Source: Acidobacteriota bacterium
GTDB lineage: Bacteria > Acidobacteriota > Vicinamibacteria > Vicinamibacterales > UBA8438
DNA length: 64,000 nucleotides
NCBI GenBank assembly: GCA_009838525.1
Contig: VXRJ01000016.1
Location: 124,001 to 188,000 of the forward strand
Direction: 5' to 3'
The position numbers and the translations under genes are program-made. How positions within the stretch are numbered: the first letter of the stretch is position 1; each line of letters begins with the position of its first letter. The notes below the pieces were generated by a model. It did no database searches and had not been told where the DNA came from. It saw only the letters and a list, made by a program, of their open reading frames with translations. Shown one piece after another: positions 1 through 9,127 of the stretch.

Positions 1-1681
1 CCCAGTGGGTCTCCTTGCCGATGTCGACGCGGTAGAGCGGCGGCTGGGCGAGGAAGATCTTGCCGTGCGCGATCAGTTGGGGCAGGAAGCGGTAGAAGAA
101 GGTGAGCAGCAGCGTCGCGATGTGATTCCCGTCGGAGTCGGCGTCGGCCAGGATGATGATGCGGTCGTAGCGCAGCCGGTTGATGTCGAACGTCTTGCCG
201 ATGCCGCAGCCGAGGGCGGTGACGACGTCGGACAGCTCCTTGTTCTCGAACACCTTCGAAGCGCTGGCGCTCTCGACGTTCAGCACCTTGCCGCGCAGCG
301 GAAGGATCGCCTGCCGCGTCCGGTCGCGGCCCTGCTTCGCGGAGCCGCCGGCTGAATCCCCCTCCACGATGAAGAGTTCGCTCCCGCCCCGCGCGCTGCC
401 CGTGCAATCGCTCAACTTGCCCGGCAGGTTCAACCGGTTGGTGGTGGCGCTCTTGCGCGAGACCGCCTGCTGCGCGGCGCGGCTCGCCTGGCGCGCCCGC
501 GCGGCCAGGATGATCCGCGCGACGATGGCCTCGGCCGAGCTGATGTTGTGGTTCAGCCAGTGCTCCAGCGCCGGACGGATGGCGCCGTCGACAATCTGGG
601 CCAGCTCGGGGTTATTCAGCCGGTCCTTGGTCTGCCCCTGGAACTGCGGGTCCAGCAGGAAGACGCTGAGCACGCCGGCGAGCCCTTCGCGGATGTCGTC
701 CGCGGTCAGCGTCACGCCCTTCGGCGTGAGGTTGTGCGTCTCGATGAAGTTCCGGACCGCCTTCCCGAGTCCCGCGCGCAGCCCGGTCTCGTGGGTGCCG
801 CCGGAGCCGGTCGGGATGCCGTTGACGTAGCTGCGGAACCGCTCGTCGGTCGCCTCGGTCCAGCGTAGCGCCACCTCGATGCGCGTCCCGCTCTCGGTAT
901 GGTCGCGCTGGAGGACGAACGCGGCGTCGTGCACCGGCGCGGCGTCCATCTCCTTGACGATGCGGGCGAGATAGTCGGGCAGCCCGTTCTCGTGGCGGAA
1001 CGTCTCCTCGGTCCCGCGCGCCTCGTTCTCGAAGATGAACTCGACGCCGCCATGGATGTAGCTCGCAATCTCGATGCGTTCCCGGAGCAGCGCCTCGTCG
1101 AACGCCGTCTTCGGAAAGATGCGCGGGTCGGGCCGGAACCGGACCGTCGTGCCGGATCCGCGCGCCGCCTTTACCCTGGCGAGCGGCCCGGTCGGCTTGC
1201 CGCGCCGGAAGGTCTGCCGCCAGAGCGCGCCATCACGCTTCGACTCCGCCACCAGCTCTTCCGACAGGGCATTGACGACGCTGGCCCCGACGCCGTGCAG
1301 GCCGCCGGCGGCCCGGTACGACCCGTTGCCGAACTTCCCGCCGGCGTGCAGCGTCGTGAAGATCACCTCGAGCGCGCTTTTGCGGCTGCCCTTGTGCTGA
1401 TCGACCGGGATGCCGCGACCATCGTCCGACACCGTGATCGCCGAGCCCTTGGCATGCAGCGTCAGCCGGACCCGGGTGGCGTGGCCGTTCATGGCCTCGT
1501 CCACCGCGTTGTCGAAGATCTCCCAGGCCAGGTGGTGCAGGCCAGCGGCTCCGACGCCGCCGATGTACATGCCGGGCCGCTTGCGAACCGGCGCGAGGCC
1601 TTCGAGAACGGTGATGTCCTTCGCCGTATATGACTGCGCCACGGTCCTGTCCGTCCGAAGGGGGGATCCGAAGCTTACCAT
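1..1681 (-). CDS. parE: DNA topoisomerase IV subunit B (GyrB/ParE family), 3' end cut off by the window edge
   Basis: ATPase subunit of a type IIA topoisomerase that decatenates or relaxes DNA together with the ParC-like subunit encoded just upstream. Visible in order: the GHKL ATPase region (RKRPGMYIGG, NAVDEA, DDGRGIP, GLHGVGASVVNAL) within residues 30-140, then the TOPRIM motifs EGDSAGG near residue 439 and DADSDG near residue 512. The ATG at 1681 lies 8 nt after the parC stop, so the two genes form one operon; an in-frame GTG about 14 codons later is an alternative start. The C-terminus runs off the left edge of the window. GyrB and ParE cannot be separated with certainty by eye. Confidence 0.93.
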   Translation of the reverse strand, partial: MVSFGSPLRTDRTVAQSYTAKDITVLEGLAPVRKRPGMYIGGVGAAGLHHLAWEIFDNAVDEAMNGHATRVRLTLHAKGSAITVSDDGRGIPVDQHKGSRKSALEVIFTTLHAGGKFGNGSYRAAGGLHGVGASVVNALSEELVAESKRDGALWRQTFRRGKPTGPLARVKAARGSGTTVRFRPDPRIFPKTAFDEALLRERIEIASYIHGGVEFIFENEARGTEETFRHENGLPDYLARIVKEMDAAPVHDAAFVLQRDHTESGTRIEVALRWTEATDERFRSYVNGIPTGSGGTHETGLRAGLGKAVRNFIETHNLTPKGVTLTADDIREGLAGVLSVFLLDPQFQGQTKDRLNNPELAQIVDGAIRPALEHWLNHNISSAEAIVARIILAARARQASRAAQQAVSRKSATTNRLNLPGKLSDCTGSARGGSELFIVEGDSAGGSAKQGRDRTRQAILPLRGKVLNVESASASKVFENKELSDVVTALGCGIGKTFDINRLRYDRIIILADADSDGNHIATLLLTFFYRFLPQLIAHGKIFLAQPPLYRVDIGKETHW

Positions 1682-1689
1682 GCGTACCG

Positions 1690-4053
1690 TCAGCTTCCGT
1701 TCAAGGCCGGCACCGTGACCGGCCGCGGCACGATCCGTCTGAAGCCCCGCTGTTTCAGCTCGCGTCCCTTGCCGCCCCGGCTCACAACCTCGTACTTCGC
1801 CGTGCTGATGTTTTGCGTGCCGCCCTGGTTCGTTTCGACCCTCAGGAAGTCACGGGCGCCGGACGACGCGACGAATCCGATCACCTGATCCTCGTTCCCC
1901 AGCTTGATCAACCGCACCCCCTTGCCGGGGCCCGACAGGAAGTTGACCTCGCGCGCCTGGCAGAGGATGGCGCGTCCCTGGCGGGTGGCGGCAATCAGCA
2001 CTTCGTCGCCGTTCATCGAGACGACCCCCAGGATTTCGCTCTTCCCCGCCGGCCGCGCGAACTTCCGTCCCGCCCGCGTGCTCGGCTCGGCCAACGGCGC
2101 GAGGCTGAACCGGAGGCTATAGCCGTCGGTGGTGACAGCCACCGCATGCGTCCGCGGCTCGGGCGTCTCCGGCGTGTCCGGCCCGTCCGGCGCGTCCGCA
2201 ATCCCAGGGGTGAGGCGCGGATCCAGGCTGAGCACCGAGACCACCCGTTCGCCGTCCTTCAGCTTGAAGAGGCGCTGAATCGGCTCGCCGTAACCGGTCG
2301 TCGCCGGCACGTCGATCAGGCGGCAAGAGTAGGCAGTCCCGAAGTTGGTGAAGCAGACCATCACGGCGCGCGTGCTGCCGGCGACGGCAGCCAGCAGCTC
2401 GTCTCCCTCGCGCAGCCGCGTCGTCGAGGGGTCCTTGACCTCGCGCTGCCGCTTCACCCAGCCGTCGCGCGAGATCAGGACCACCGCGTTCTCGTCGACG
2501 ATCAGGTCGTCCGCGCTGTATGTCGCCTCGTCCGCGTCCGGCCGCTCGATCCGGGTCAGGCGCGGATTCCGCTTCGGGCCACCATAGGTCTCCTGGACCT
2601 CGACGAGTTCTTCGCGGACGATCGCCCAGCGGCTGTCCTCGTCGCGGAGCTGCTGGGTGATCGTGTGGGCGCGCTCGCGCTTCTCCTTCAGTTCCTGCCG
2701 GATCACCAGGATCTCGAGGCGGGCCAGCCGGTAGATCTTCAATTCGAGGATCGCGTCGGTCTGCTCGGCATCCAGCGGGAACTGGTCCATGATGCGTTTC
2801 GCCGCGTCCGCCTTCCCCTCCGAACGCCGGATCAGCGCGATGATCTCGTCCAGCGCGTCGAAGACCAGCGTGAAGCCCTCCAGCAGGTGAATCCGCTTCG
2901 TGAGGGCAGCCAGTTCGTGCTCCAGGCGCCGCGTCACCACTTCCAGGCGGAAGCTGAGGAAGTGCATGAGCACGGCCTTCAGGTCGAGCCGCTCCGGGCG
3001 CCCGACGCCCGCATGCTCCGTCGGCACGAGACAGGTGAGGTTGACCGGGAAGGTGGACTGCAGCGGCGTGTGGCGGAAGAGGTACGCCATCACCTTCCGC
3101 TCGTCGGCCTCCCGCTTCAGCTCCAGCTCGATCCGGACGTCGTCGGCCGAGACGTCCTTCACGTCGAGCAGGTGCGGCAGCTTTCGGCCGATCACGACCT
3201 CGGCGATGCGCTCCACCAGTTGCGCCTTGTTGACGCCGTACGGCACCGACGTGATGTGGACGGTCTTCGAGCCGCGGTGCGCCTTGCCCGGCTTCCATGT
3301 CGACCGGATCCGCAGGGTGCCGCCGCCCGTCGCGTAGATCTGCCGCAGCTCGTCCGCCGTGTTCACCAGCGTGCCGCCGGTCGGGAAGTCGGGCCCCTTG
3401 ACCCAGCGGGCCAGCTCGGCGCTGGTCAGATCGAGGTTGTCAACGAGGTTTACCAGCGCCGTCGAGACTTCGCCCAGGTTGTGGGGCGGGATGTTGGTCG
3501 CCATACCGACCGCGATCCCGGTGGCGCCGTTCACCAGCAGGTTCGGCATCCGCGCCGGCAGCACGACGGGTTCCTGCTTCGTGCCGTCGTAGTTCGGCTG
3601 GAACGGGACCGTTTCCTGGTCGATTTCCGCCAGCAGCTCGGCGCTGATCGGGGCGAGCCGGCATTCCGTATAGCGCATCGCCGCGGCGCCGTCGCCGTCC
3701 AGCGAGCCGAAGTTGCCGGATCCGTCGATGAGCGGCGCGCGCAGCGTGAACGGCTGCGCCATCCGGACCAGCGTGTCGTAGATCGCGGTATCGCCGTGGG
3801 GGTGGTACGACCCCATCACGTCGCCCACCACCTTCGCGCACTTGCGGGGCTTCGCATCGGCGCGGAGCCGCTGCTGCCACATCGTGTAGAGGATGCGGCG
3901 CTGGACCGGCTTCAGCCCGTCCCGCACGTCGGGGAGGGCCCGCGAGGTGATGACCGACAGCGCGTAGTTGAGGTAGCGCGACTCCGCCGCGGCGTCGAGG
4001 GTGACAACGTCGTCGCCGCCTCGCTGGCCGGCGAGAAGGTCAATTTGAGTCAT
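1690..4053 (-). CDS. parC: DNA topoisomerase IV subunit A (ParC/GyrA family)
   Basis: DNA-cleaving subunit of the type IIA topoisomerase, 787 residues. The N-terminus has the QRRILYTMW and GSYHPHGD motifs, and the catalytic tyrosine sits in AAAMRYTEC near residue 127. The C-terminal third is a divergent beta-pinwheel with no clear GyrA-box, which favours ParC over GyrA. The start is the ATG of MTQIDLLAG; upstream in-frame codons give poor sequence. The gene is directly followed by parE (8-nt gap). A Pro/Asp/Thr-rich linker ([19 protein letters not shown]) lies between pinwheel blades and is probably a lineage-specific insertion. Confidence 0.92.
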   Translation of the reverse strand: MTQIDLLAGQRGGDDVVTLDAAAESRYLNYALSVITSRALPDVRDGLKPVQRRILYTMWQQRLRADAKPRKCAKVVGDVMGSYHPHGDTAIYDTLVRMAQPFTLRAPLIDGSGNFGSLDGDGAAAMRYTECRLAPISAELLAEIDQETVPFQPNYDGTKQEPVVLPARMPNLLVNGATGIAVGMATNIPPHNLGEVSTALVNLVDNLDLTSAELARWVKGPDFPTGGTLVNTADELRQIYATGGGTLRIRSTWKPGKAHRGSKTVHITSVPYGVNKAQLVERIAEVVIGRKLPHLLDVKDVSADDVRIELELKREADERKVMAYLFRHTPLQSTFPVNLTCLVPTEHAGVGRPERLDLKAVLMHFLSFRLEVVTRRLEHELAALTKRIHLLEGFTLVFDALDEIIALIRRSEGKADAAKRIMDQFPLDAEQTDAILELKIYRLARLEILVIRQELKEKRERAHTITQQLRDEDSRWAIVREELVEVQETYGGPKRNPRLTRIERPDADEATYSADDLIVDENAVVLISRDGWVKRQREVKDPSTTRLREGDELLAAVAGSTRAVMVCFTNFGTAYSCRLIDVPATTGYGEPIQRLFKLKDGERVVSVLSLDPRLTPGIADAPDGPDTPETPEPRTHAVAVTTDGYSLRFSLAPLAEPSTRAGRKFARPAGKSEILGVVSMNGDEVLIAATRQGRAILCQAREVNFLSGPGKGVRLIKLGNEDQVIGFVASSGARDFLRVETNQGGTQNISTAKYEVVSRGGKGRELKQRGFRRIVPRPVTVPALNGS

Positions 4054-4210
4054 CGGATGCAGCCCTCTTCCTTCGGTTTCTCTTATCGGACGATGTGTGC
4101 AGTTTCGTGCCGATCTGCGCGGACCAGGAGACCGTGGCGCGACCCTGCGCCGCACCGAGAGCGGCGAGGCGGCCGGCTGACAAGGCGCAACGCCGGCCGC
4201 CGCCCCGCGC

Positions 4211-4867
4211 TTACCACGGGTCGCGCGGCCCGAGGCCGAGCAGGGCCAGCACCTCGCCCAGCACCATCGCCGTCGCCCCCCAGACGCGCTCGTTGCGCAG
4301 GGCGAAGTACGGCACGTCGAACCAGCGGTCGCCCCGCCAGCGGACGCCGAGCCGGAGATTGGCGGGATCGGCAATCTCGTCGAACGCCACCGGCAGCAGC
4401 CGCGCCACTTCCGCCGCGGCGCGGGACATGGCGGGCGCGCGATCGGCCACGCCCACGACCGGGTGGAGCACGTAGCCGCTCACGTTGATGTAGATGGGGG
4501 TCAGCTCGCCCACGAGCTCGATGCCCGCGCTCGCGATGCCCGTCTCCTCGAACGTCTCGCGCAGCGCCGCGTCGCGCACCGTCTCGTCGGGGTCCACCAG
4601 GCCGCCCGGGAACGACACCTGCCCCGCGTGCCGCGAGAGCCCTCCGTCGCGGACGGTCAACAGAACGTGCGGCGCGTCGTCCTGAAGATACAGAAGCATG
4701 AGCGCGGCGGCGGCCCTGGCGTCGCTCGGGATCTCGCCCGGCCGCCAGCCGTGCCGTATGGGCTTCGGCGCCAGCAGGGCGTGCGCGTCCAGCCCCGTCA
4801 GCGGGGCCCGGCCCGTGTCCTGAAGGCGCGAGGCGATCTGATACAGTGGCGGAGTTTCGACCGGCAC
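4211..4867 (-). CDS. Nudix hydrolase, CoA pyrophosphatase type
   Basis: Predicted to hydrolyse coenzyme A or related nucleotide diphosphates. It has 218 residues with a complete Nudix box ([20 protein letters not shown] then ETGI) at about residues 88-111. Just before the box, the PGG-x-D arrangement is typical of the YeaB/CoA-diphosphatase group. The gene lies upstream of parC on the same strand with a gap of about 150 nt and may share its transcript. It is divergent from the MATE exporter, leaving only 47 nt between start codons for both promoters. Confidence 0.85.
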   Translation of the reverse strand: MPVETPPLYQIASRLQDTGRAPLTGLDAHALLAPKPIRHGWRPGEIPSDARAAAALMLLYLQDDAPHVLLTVRDGGLSRHAGQVSFPGGLVDPDETVRDAALRETFEETGIASAGIELVGELTPIYINVSGYVLHPVVGVADRAPAMSRAAAEVARLLPVAFDEIADPANLRLGVRWRGDRWFDVPYFALRNERVWGATAMVLGEVLALLGLGPRDPW

Positions 4868-4914
4868 GGTAGGACCTTCATCTTACTGCGGCCCGCAGGA
4901 CCTCCCTCCTGGCG

Positions 4915-6336
4915 ATGAGCGACAGCGACACGGGCCGACCTAAGCGAACCTTCGATCGCGCGATCGTCGAGGGGCCCATTCGGCGGGCCGTCTGGCGCAT
5001 CGCGTGGCCCACCATGCTGCAGAACATCATCGGTGGGATGCAGGGGATCATCGATCAGGCGATGGTCGGGAACGTCGTCGGCCATATCGGCAACGCGGCG
5101 ATAGGCGTCAGCACGCAGATATTCATCCTCGTCATCGTCTTCGTGGCGTCCGTCTTCAGCGGAATGGGCGTGCTGGTCGCCCGCTTCGCCGGCGCCAACG
5201 ATCACGACAAGGTGAACCGCGTCGTCTATCAGGCGTTCCTGACGGCGGTCGCGATGTCGCTGCTGATCCTCGCGCCCATCGGCTACGTCGCGGCCCCGGC
5301 CCTGCTCGCCCTGGTGAACGCCGCGCCCGAGGTGCAGTCCGAAGCGCTGACCTACCTCCGCATCATGTTCGTGTTCAGCATCGGCATGCTCATCTTCTTC
5401 ATGATGAGCGGCGCCCTCCGCTCCGCCGGCGACGCCCGGACGCCGCTCCGCCTCGGCGCGGTGATGACCGCGCTGAACATCGTCCTGAACGTCATTCTGA
5501 TTGGCGGGCTGGGGCCGATTCCGGCGTTCGGCACCACCGGGGCGGCGATGGGCACCGCGATTGCGACCGGCGCGACCGCCCTCGTCTTCCTCTGGCTGCT
5601 CTTCTCCGACCGGCTGGTCATCCACTTCTCCTGGCGGATGTCGTTCGCGCCGGACTGGCAGATCATCCGCGAGCTGTTCCGCTTCGGCCTGCCGACCGGC
5701 TTCCAGGGAATCGTGATGAACATCGCCGGCCTGCTCCTGCTCCGGTTCGTCGGGTCGCTCGCCCAGAGCGCCGAGGCGCAGGCGGCGTACGCGGTCGGCT
5801 ACACGCAGCTCTTTGCCCTGATAACCTGGACGTCGGTCGGCCTGATGGCCGCCACGGCGGCGGTGGCGGGACAGAACCTCGGCGCCGGACGGCCGGAGCG
5901 CAGCACGCGCGCCGCGGTGGTCGCCGCCGCTTACGGCGTGGGGGGCGCAGCCGCGATCGGCGCGGCGTTCCTGGCGTTTCCCGGTCCATTGCTCGCCGTC
6001 TTCGGCATGACCAGCGGGCCGGCGTTCGACCTGGGGCGCCAACTGCTCGCGTACCTCTCCATCTCCGCCATCTTCGTCACCGTCGCGCTCATCTACACCG
6101 GCGGACTGCAGGGGACCGGGGATACGCGCAGCCCGCTCTACATTTCGATCGTCTCGCAGGTGATCATTCCCATTGGCCTCTGCACCTACCTCCAGGCGAC
6201 CACCGGCCTGGACGCATCCGACATCTGGCTGGCGATCGTGCTCGGTCACGTCGCCCGCGCCACGCTGAGCGTAGCCCGCTTCCACCAGGGCAAGTGGCGC
6301 GACATCGCCGTCGACATCGGCCCCGCGCGCGCGTAG
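4915..6336 (+). CDS. MATE-family multidrug/metabolite efflux transporter
   Basis: Inner-membrane antiporter of 473 residues with about 12 hydrophobic segments. It belongs to the NorM/DinF-like MATE family: two homologous halves, each beginning with a polar linker then a WP- or GLP-containing helix (RIAWPTMLQNI near residue 30, RFGLPTGFQGI near residue 260). LRSAGDARTPL near residue 170 and LQGTGDTRSPL near residue 400 are the paired loop motifs of the two halves. Such proteins exchange Na+ or H+ for cationic compounds; the substrate here cannot be read. It starts with ATG and is transcribed divergently from the Nudix gene. Confidence 0.9.
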   Translation: MSDSDTGRPKRTFDRAIVEGPIRRAVWRIAWPTMLQNIIGGMQGIIDQAMVGNVVGHIGNAAIGVSTQIFILVIVFVASVFSGMGVLVARFAGANDHDKVNRVVYQAFLTAVAMSLLILAPIGYVAAPALLALVNAAPEVQSEALTYLRIMFVFSIGMLIFFMMSGALRSAGDARTPLRLGAVMTALNIVLNVILIGGLGPIPAFGTTGAAMGTAIATGATALVFLWLLFSDRLVIHFSWRMSFAPDWQIIRELFRFGLPTGFQGIVMNIAGLLLLRFVGSLAQSAEAQAAYAVGYTQLFALITWTSVGLMAATAAVAGQNLGAGRPERSTRAAVVAAAYGVGGAAAIGAAFLAFPGPLLAVFGMTSGPAFDLGRQLLAYLSISAIFVTVALIYTGGLQGTGDTRSPLYISIVSQVIIPIGLCTYLQATTGLDASDIWLAIVLGHVARATLSVARFHQGKWRDIAVDIGPARA

Positions 6337-6353
6337 TTTCGCCGAGCTGGTTC

Positions 6354-6371
6354 GCCGGCCTCCAGGCCGGC
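6354..6371. repeat. REP-like 18-nt palindrome, copy 1
   Basis: GCCGGCCTCCAGGCCGGC forms a hairpin with 8-bp arms in the short gap between the MATE and trans-sulfuration genes. Its exact reverse complement recurs at 43236-43253. It may act as a REP element or a stem after the MATE gene; no T-run follows, so it is not a standard intrinsic terminator. Confidence 0.5.
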
Positions 6372-6413
6372 ATCGGATCGGCCCCGTTCCCCCCGGTATA
6401 CACTCCCGCTCCT

Positions 6414-7571
6414 ATGTCTGAACTTCCTCCGAATCAGCAATCCTCCACCGTTGCCGCCCAGGCGGGCGGATGGGTCGATCCGCCCACCGGCGGACTGGTG
6501 CCGCCGATCCATACGGCGGTGCAGTATCAGCGGACGCCGGAAGGCAAGGCGACCGCCGGACGCATCTACACGCGCGATCAGAACCCGACCTACGAACCGC
6601 CGGAGCGGCTGCTCGCCACCCTGGAGGGCGGGCGCGCCGCGATGCTGTTCAGCTCCGGCGTGTCGGCCGCCATCAGCGCGTTCGAGACCCTGGAGATCGG
6701 CGCGCACGTCGTCGCGCCGGTCGAGATGTACTGGATGCTGCGCCGCTGGCTCGAGATGCAGCATGAACGGAAGCGGTTCGAGCTGGAGCTGGTGCCGAAC
6801 GGCGACCTGGACGCGCTGCGCGCGGCGCTCCGTCCCGGCGAGACCCGCATCGTCTGGGGCGAGACTCCCGCCAACCCCGGCGGCGTCATCACCGACCTGC
6901 GGGCCGCCGCGGAGATCGCGCACGAAGCCGGCGCCCGGTTCGCCGTGGACAACACGGTGCCGACGCCGGTCCTGACGCGGCCCATCGAGCATGGCGCGGA
7001 CCTCGTGATGCACTCCGCGACCAAACAGCTCAACGGCCACTCCGACGTCCTGACGGGAGCGCTCGTCACCGCCGAGGAAGACGACTTCTGGAGGGCGTGC
7101 CGCCGCGAGCGGGCGTTTCGCGGCGCCGTCATCGGCCCCTTCGAGAGCTGGCTGCTGCTGCGCGGCATGCGGACCGTCGTCCTGCGCGTCACGCAGTCGG
7201 CGCGGAGTGCACAGCAGATCGCCGAGCACTTCGTCGGCCATCCGGCCGTCGCGGACGTGCGCTATCCCGGCCTGCCCGACTTCCCGGGGCATGCGATCGC
7301 GGCGCGCCAGATGGACGGGGGCTTCGGATCGGTGGTCTCGATGCGGATGGCGGGCGGCGCGCCCGCCGCGGCGCGGGTCGTCCGGTTGTTCCGCCTGTTC
7401 CACAACGCGACGTCGCTCGGCGGCGTCGAGAGCCTCGCCGAGCAGCGCCGGATGTCGGAAGGGCCCGGCTCCCCCGTTCCCGACGACCTCGTGCGCTTCT
7501 CGGTCGGCATCGAAGCGGCCGAAGACCTCATCGCCGACATCGAGCAGGCGTTCGACCGCCTCTCCGCCTGA
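6414..7571 (+). CDS. PLP-dependent trans-sulfuration enzyme (cystathionine gamma-synthase/lyase family)
   Basis: Fold-type I PLP enzyme of the Cys/Met metabolism family, 385 residues, acting on cystathionine-type or O-acylhomoserine substrates. Visible features: the TRDQNPT...LATLEGG N-terminal signature, FAVDNTVPTPV (the aspartate that binds the pyridine nitrogen), the PLP lysine in HSATKQLNGH near residue 204, and the SLGGVESLAEQRR motif near the C-terminus. The precise reaction (synthase, beta-lyase or gamma-lyase) cannot be decided. The 3' end of this gene recurs as a degenerate copy at 17415-17590. Confidence 0.88.
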   Translation: MSELPPNQQSSTVAAQAGGWVDPPTGGLVPPIHTAVQYQRTPEGKATAGRIYTRDQNPTYEPPERLLATLEGGRAAMLFSSGVSAAISAFETLEIGAHVVAPVEMYWMLRRWLEMQHERKRFELELVPNGDLDALRAALRPGETRIVWGETPANPGGVITDLRAAAEIAHEAGARFAVDNTVPTPVLTRPIEHGADLVMHSATKQLNGHSDVLTGALVTAEEDDFWRACRRERAFRGAVIGPFESWLLLRGMRTVVLRVTQSARSAQQIAEHFVGHPAVADVRYPGLPDFPGHAIAARQMDGGFGSVVSMRMAGGAPAAARVVRLFRLFHNATSLGGVESLAEQRRMSEGPGSPVPDDLVRFSVGIEAAEDLIADIEQAFDRLSA

Positions 7572-7585
7572 GGGAGCCCGGCCCC

Positions 7586-8086
7586 ATGGCGCAGCCTGAC
7601 CCAACGTTCCGGATCGACCCGGCCACGCCCGCCGACGTCCCCCTCATCCTCGCCCTCATCCGGGAGCTGGCCGAGTACGAGAAGCTCCTGGACGACGTCG
7701 TGGCAACCGAGGAAATGGTCCACGAGGCGCTCTTCGGCGACTCGCCGCACGCCGAGGCGGTAGTCGCCCGCGTCGGCGACGAGCCCGTCGGCTTCGCCCT
7801 CTACTTCCACACCTTCTCGACCTTCCTCGCTCGCCCCGGCCTCTACCTGGAGGACCTCTACGTCCGCCCGGCGCACCGCGGAAACGGCTACGGCCGCCGG
7901 CTACTCGTGCACCTCGCCCGCATCGCCGTCGACCGCAACTGCGGCCGGTTCGAGTGGTCCGTCCTCGACTGGAACGAACTGGCGCAGGCCACCTACCGCC
8001 GCGCCGGCGCCGTCCCGATGGACGAGTGGACTGTCTGGCGGCTTACCGGGGAGTCGTTGCGAAAGCTGGCCAACGAGGCGGATTGA
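7586..8086 (+). CDS. GNAT N-acetyltransferase, spermidine/thialysine acetyltransferase type
   Basis: Cytosolic acetyl-CoA-dependent acetyltransferase of 166 residues. The acetyl-CoA-binding loop is RPAHRGNGYGRRLL, preceded by LYLEDLYV. The following FEWSVLDWNELAQATYRRAGA and MDEW are typical of the diamine/thialysine acetyltransferase subgroup, so a small amine is the likely substrate. It starts at ATG, 14 nt after the trans-sulfuration gene, probably in one operon. The first codons of this gene are also present in the relic at 17415-17590. Confidence 0.85.
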   Translation: MAQPDPTFRIDPATPADVPLILALIRELAEYEKLLDDVVATEEMVHEALFGDSPHAEAVVARVGDEPVGFALYFHTFSTFLARPGLYLEDLYVRPAHRGNGYGRRLLVHLARIAVDRNCGRFEWSVLDWNELAQATYRRAGAVPMDEWTVWRLTGESLRKLANEAD

Positions 8087-8100
8087 ACTCAGAGGTGCCT

Positions 8101-8292
8101 GTGAACAGCTTGGTCGACTGCAACCCGTCAACCTCCGAGAAGTGGACTCTCAAGCCGCAGATCTTCGCGCCGTGGCTGTTGGAGCCAATCCCCCGGGGCC
8201 CGGAGAGCCACAAACTCACGCAAACGCGTTTTCTGAGCACCAGGTCCCTCTTTCCCTACGTCCCTGACGAGCCTTGGGACCCTTGGCAGTGA
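8101..8292 (+). CDS. Candidate small ORF upstream of the hamA-like gene
   Basis: A 63-codon GTG-started reading frame ends 34 nt before the hamA-like gene. The product (begins VNSLVDCNPSTSEKW, ends VPDEPWDPWQ) resembles nothing I recognise. It fills most of the gap between the GNAT gene and the island. It could be a leader peptide, a remnant, or a chance frame. Confidence 0.2.
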   Translation: MNSLVDCNPSTSEKWTLKPQIFAPWLLEPIPRGPESHKLTQTRFLSTRSLFPYVPDEPWDPWQ

Positions 8293-8326
8293 ACATGGAG
8301 CTTGGCAGCGCCGCTGGGGAGCGCCG

Positions 8327-9127
8327 ATGAAGGTCGGTGCGGGCAGGGTCGTCTACGGAATCGGCAGCGCCCCCTGTTCGGGGACCGGCCTGCAATGGTC
8401 AGACGACGAGTTGAACGACGCAATGGACGGGCGGGTTGCGACCGTCCTCTTTGATGATGACGGCAAGGCGAACATCGAGGAAATCCTCGCGGGATTGGCC
8501 GAGACAGCATTTGCCCAGGACGGGCTGCGTCGCGTGTTGCAAGATCCGGACGAAATTGAGGACTGGCGCGTGGGCGAAGCGATCGCGGAAACCTACCTCA
8601 CCGACCATCGGTCATGCAGCTTCCCCTGGCCGCATGGACGCGACGAGAGAAAGAGCGGGTCGAGCCTGCCGGGTGCAGACCTAGTCGGATTCGCGACAGA
8701 CGACGACGGCGACTGTTTCGCGTTCGGCGAGGTGAAGACATCGAGAGAACGCGAGTATCCTCCGGGAACGATGTACGGTCGGACGGGATTGAAGCGGCAA
8801 CTGGAAGATCTGCGTGACCGCAAAGCCATACGCGACGATCTCGTGAAGTACCTCGGTCACCGAGCTCGGTCGGCGCACTGGCGAGGGCGGTTCGAACGTG
8901 CCGGAACCAGGTATCTGCGGAACGCGTCCGAAGTTCAACTCTACGGCTTTCTTGTTCGCGACGTAAGACCCCATCAGGATGACTTGCGGGTGCGCATCGG
9001 CGAGCTTAGCGCCGGATGTCCCGACGGGACACGTATCGAACTGCTGGCACTCTACCTGCCGCCGGAGAAACTGGACGGCATCGGGATGGCAATGATTTCA
9101 CGACGGGCAGGAGGAGTGGAACGGTGA
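8327..9127 (+). CDS. HamA-like nuclease subunit (DUF1837 type) of a Hachiman-like defence pair
   Basis: Predicted effector nuclease of a two-gene antiphage system, 266 residues. A PD-(D/E)XK-like core is visible: GEAIAE around residue 84, a buried-strand aspartate in LPGADLVGF (D118), and FGEVKTS with E135 and K137. This arrangement and the preceding SFPWPHGRDERKS resemble DUF1837/HamA proteins. The helicase start overlaps its stop by 4 nt (GTGA), which supports a HamAB-type complex. The start is an ATG with GGGGAG 5-10 nt upstream. The assignment rests on motif memory and gene order, not on an alignment. Confidence 0.6.
   Translation: MKVGAGRVVYGIGSAPCSGTGLQWSDDELNDAMDGRVATVLFDDDGKANIEEILAGLAETAFAQDGLRRVLQDPDEIEDWRVGEAIAETYLTDHRSCSFPWPHGRDERKSGSSLPGADLVGFATDDDGDCFAFGEVKTSREREYPPGTMYGRTGLKRQLEDLRDRKAIRDDLVKYLGHRARSAHWRGRFERAGTRYLRNASEVQLYGFLVRDVRPHQDDLRVRIGELSAGCPDGTRIELLALYLPPEKLDGIGMAMISRRAGGVER

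Noticed and set aside
1630-4488. 952-codon plus-strand open frame over parC
   Set aside because: It is antisense to parC, rich in Arg, Asp and His repeats typical of reversed GC-rich coding DNA, and has no motif.
4798-6285. 495-codon minus-strand frame over the MATE gene
   Set aside because: The translation is Arg/Asp/Glu-rich without domains, and the MATE frame on the other strand is clearly real.
6246-7604. 452-codon minus-strand frame over the trans-sulfuration gene
   Set aside because: Antisense shadow of a PLP enzyme with all its motifs on the plus strand.
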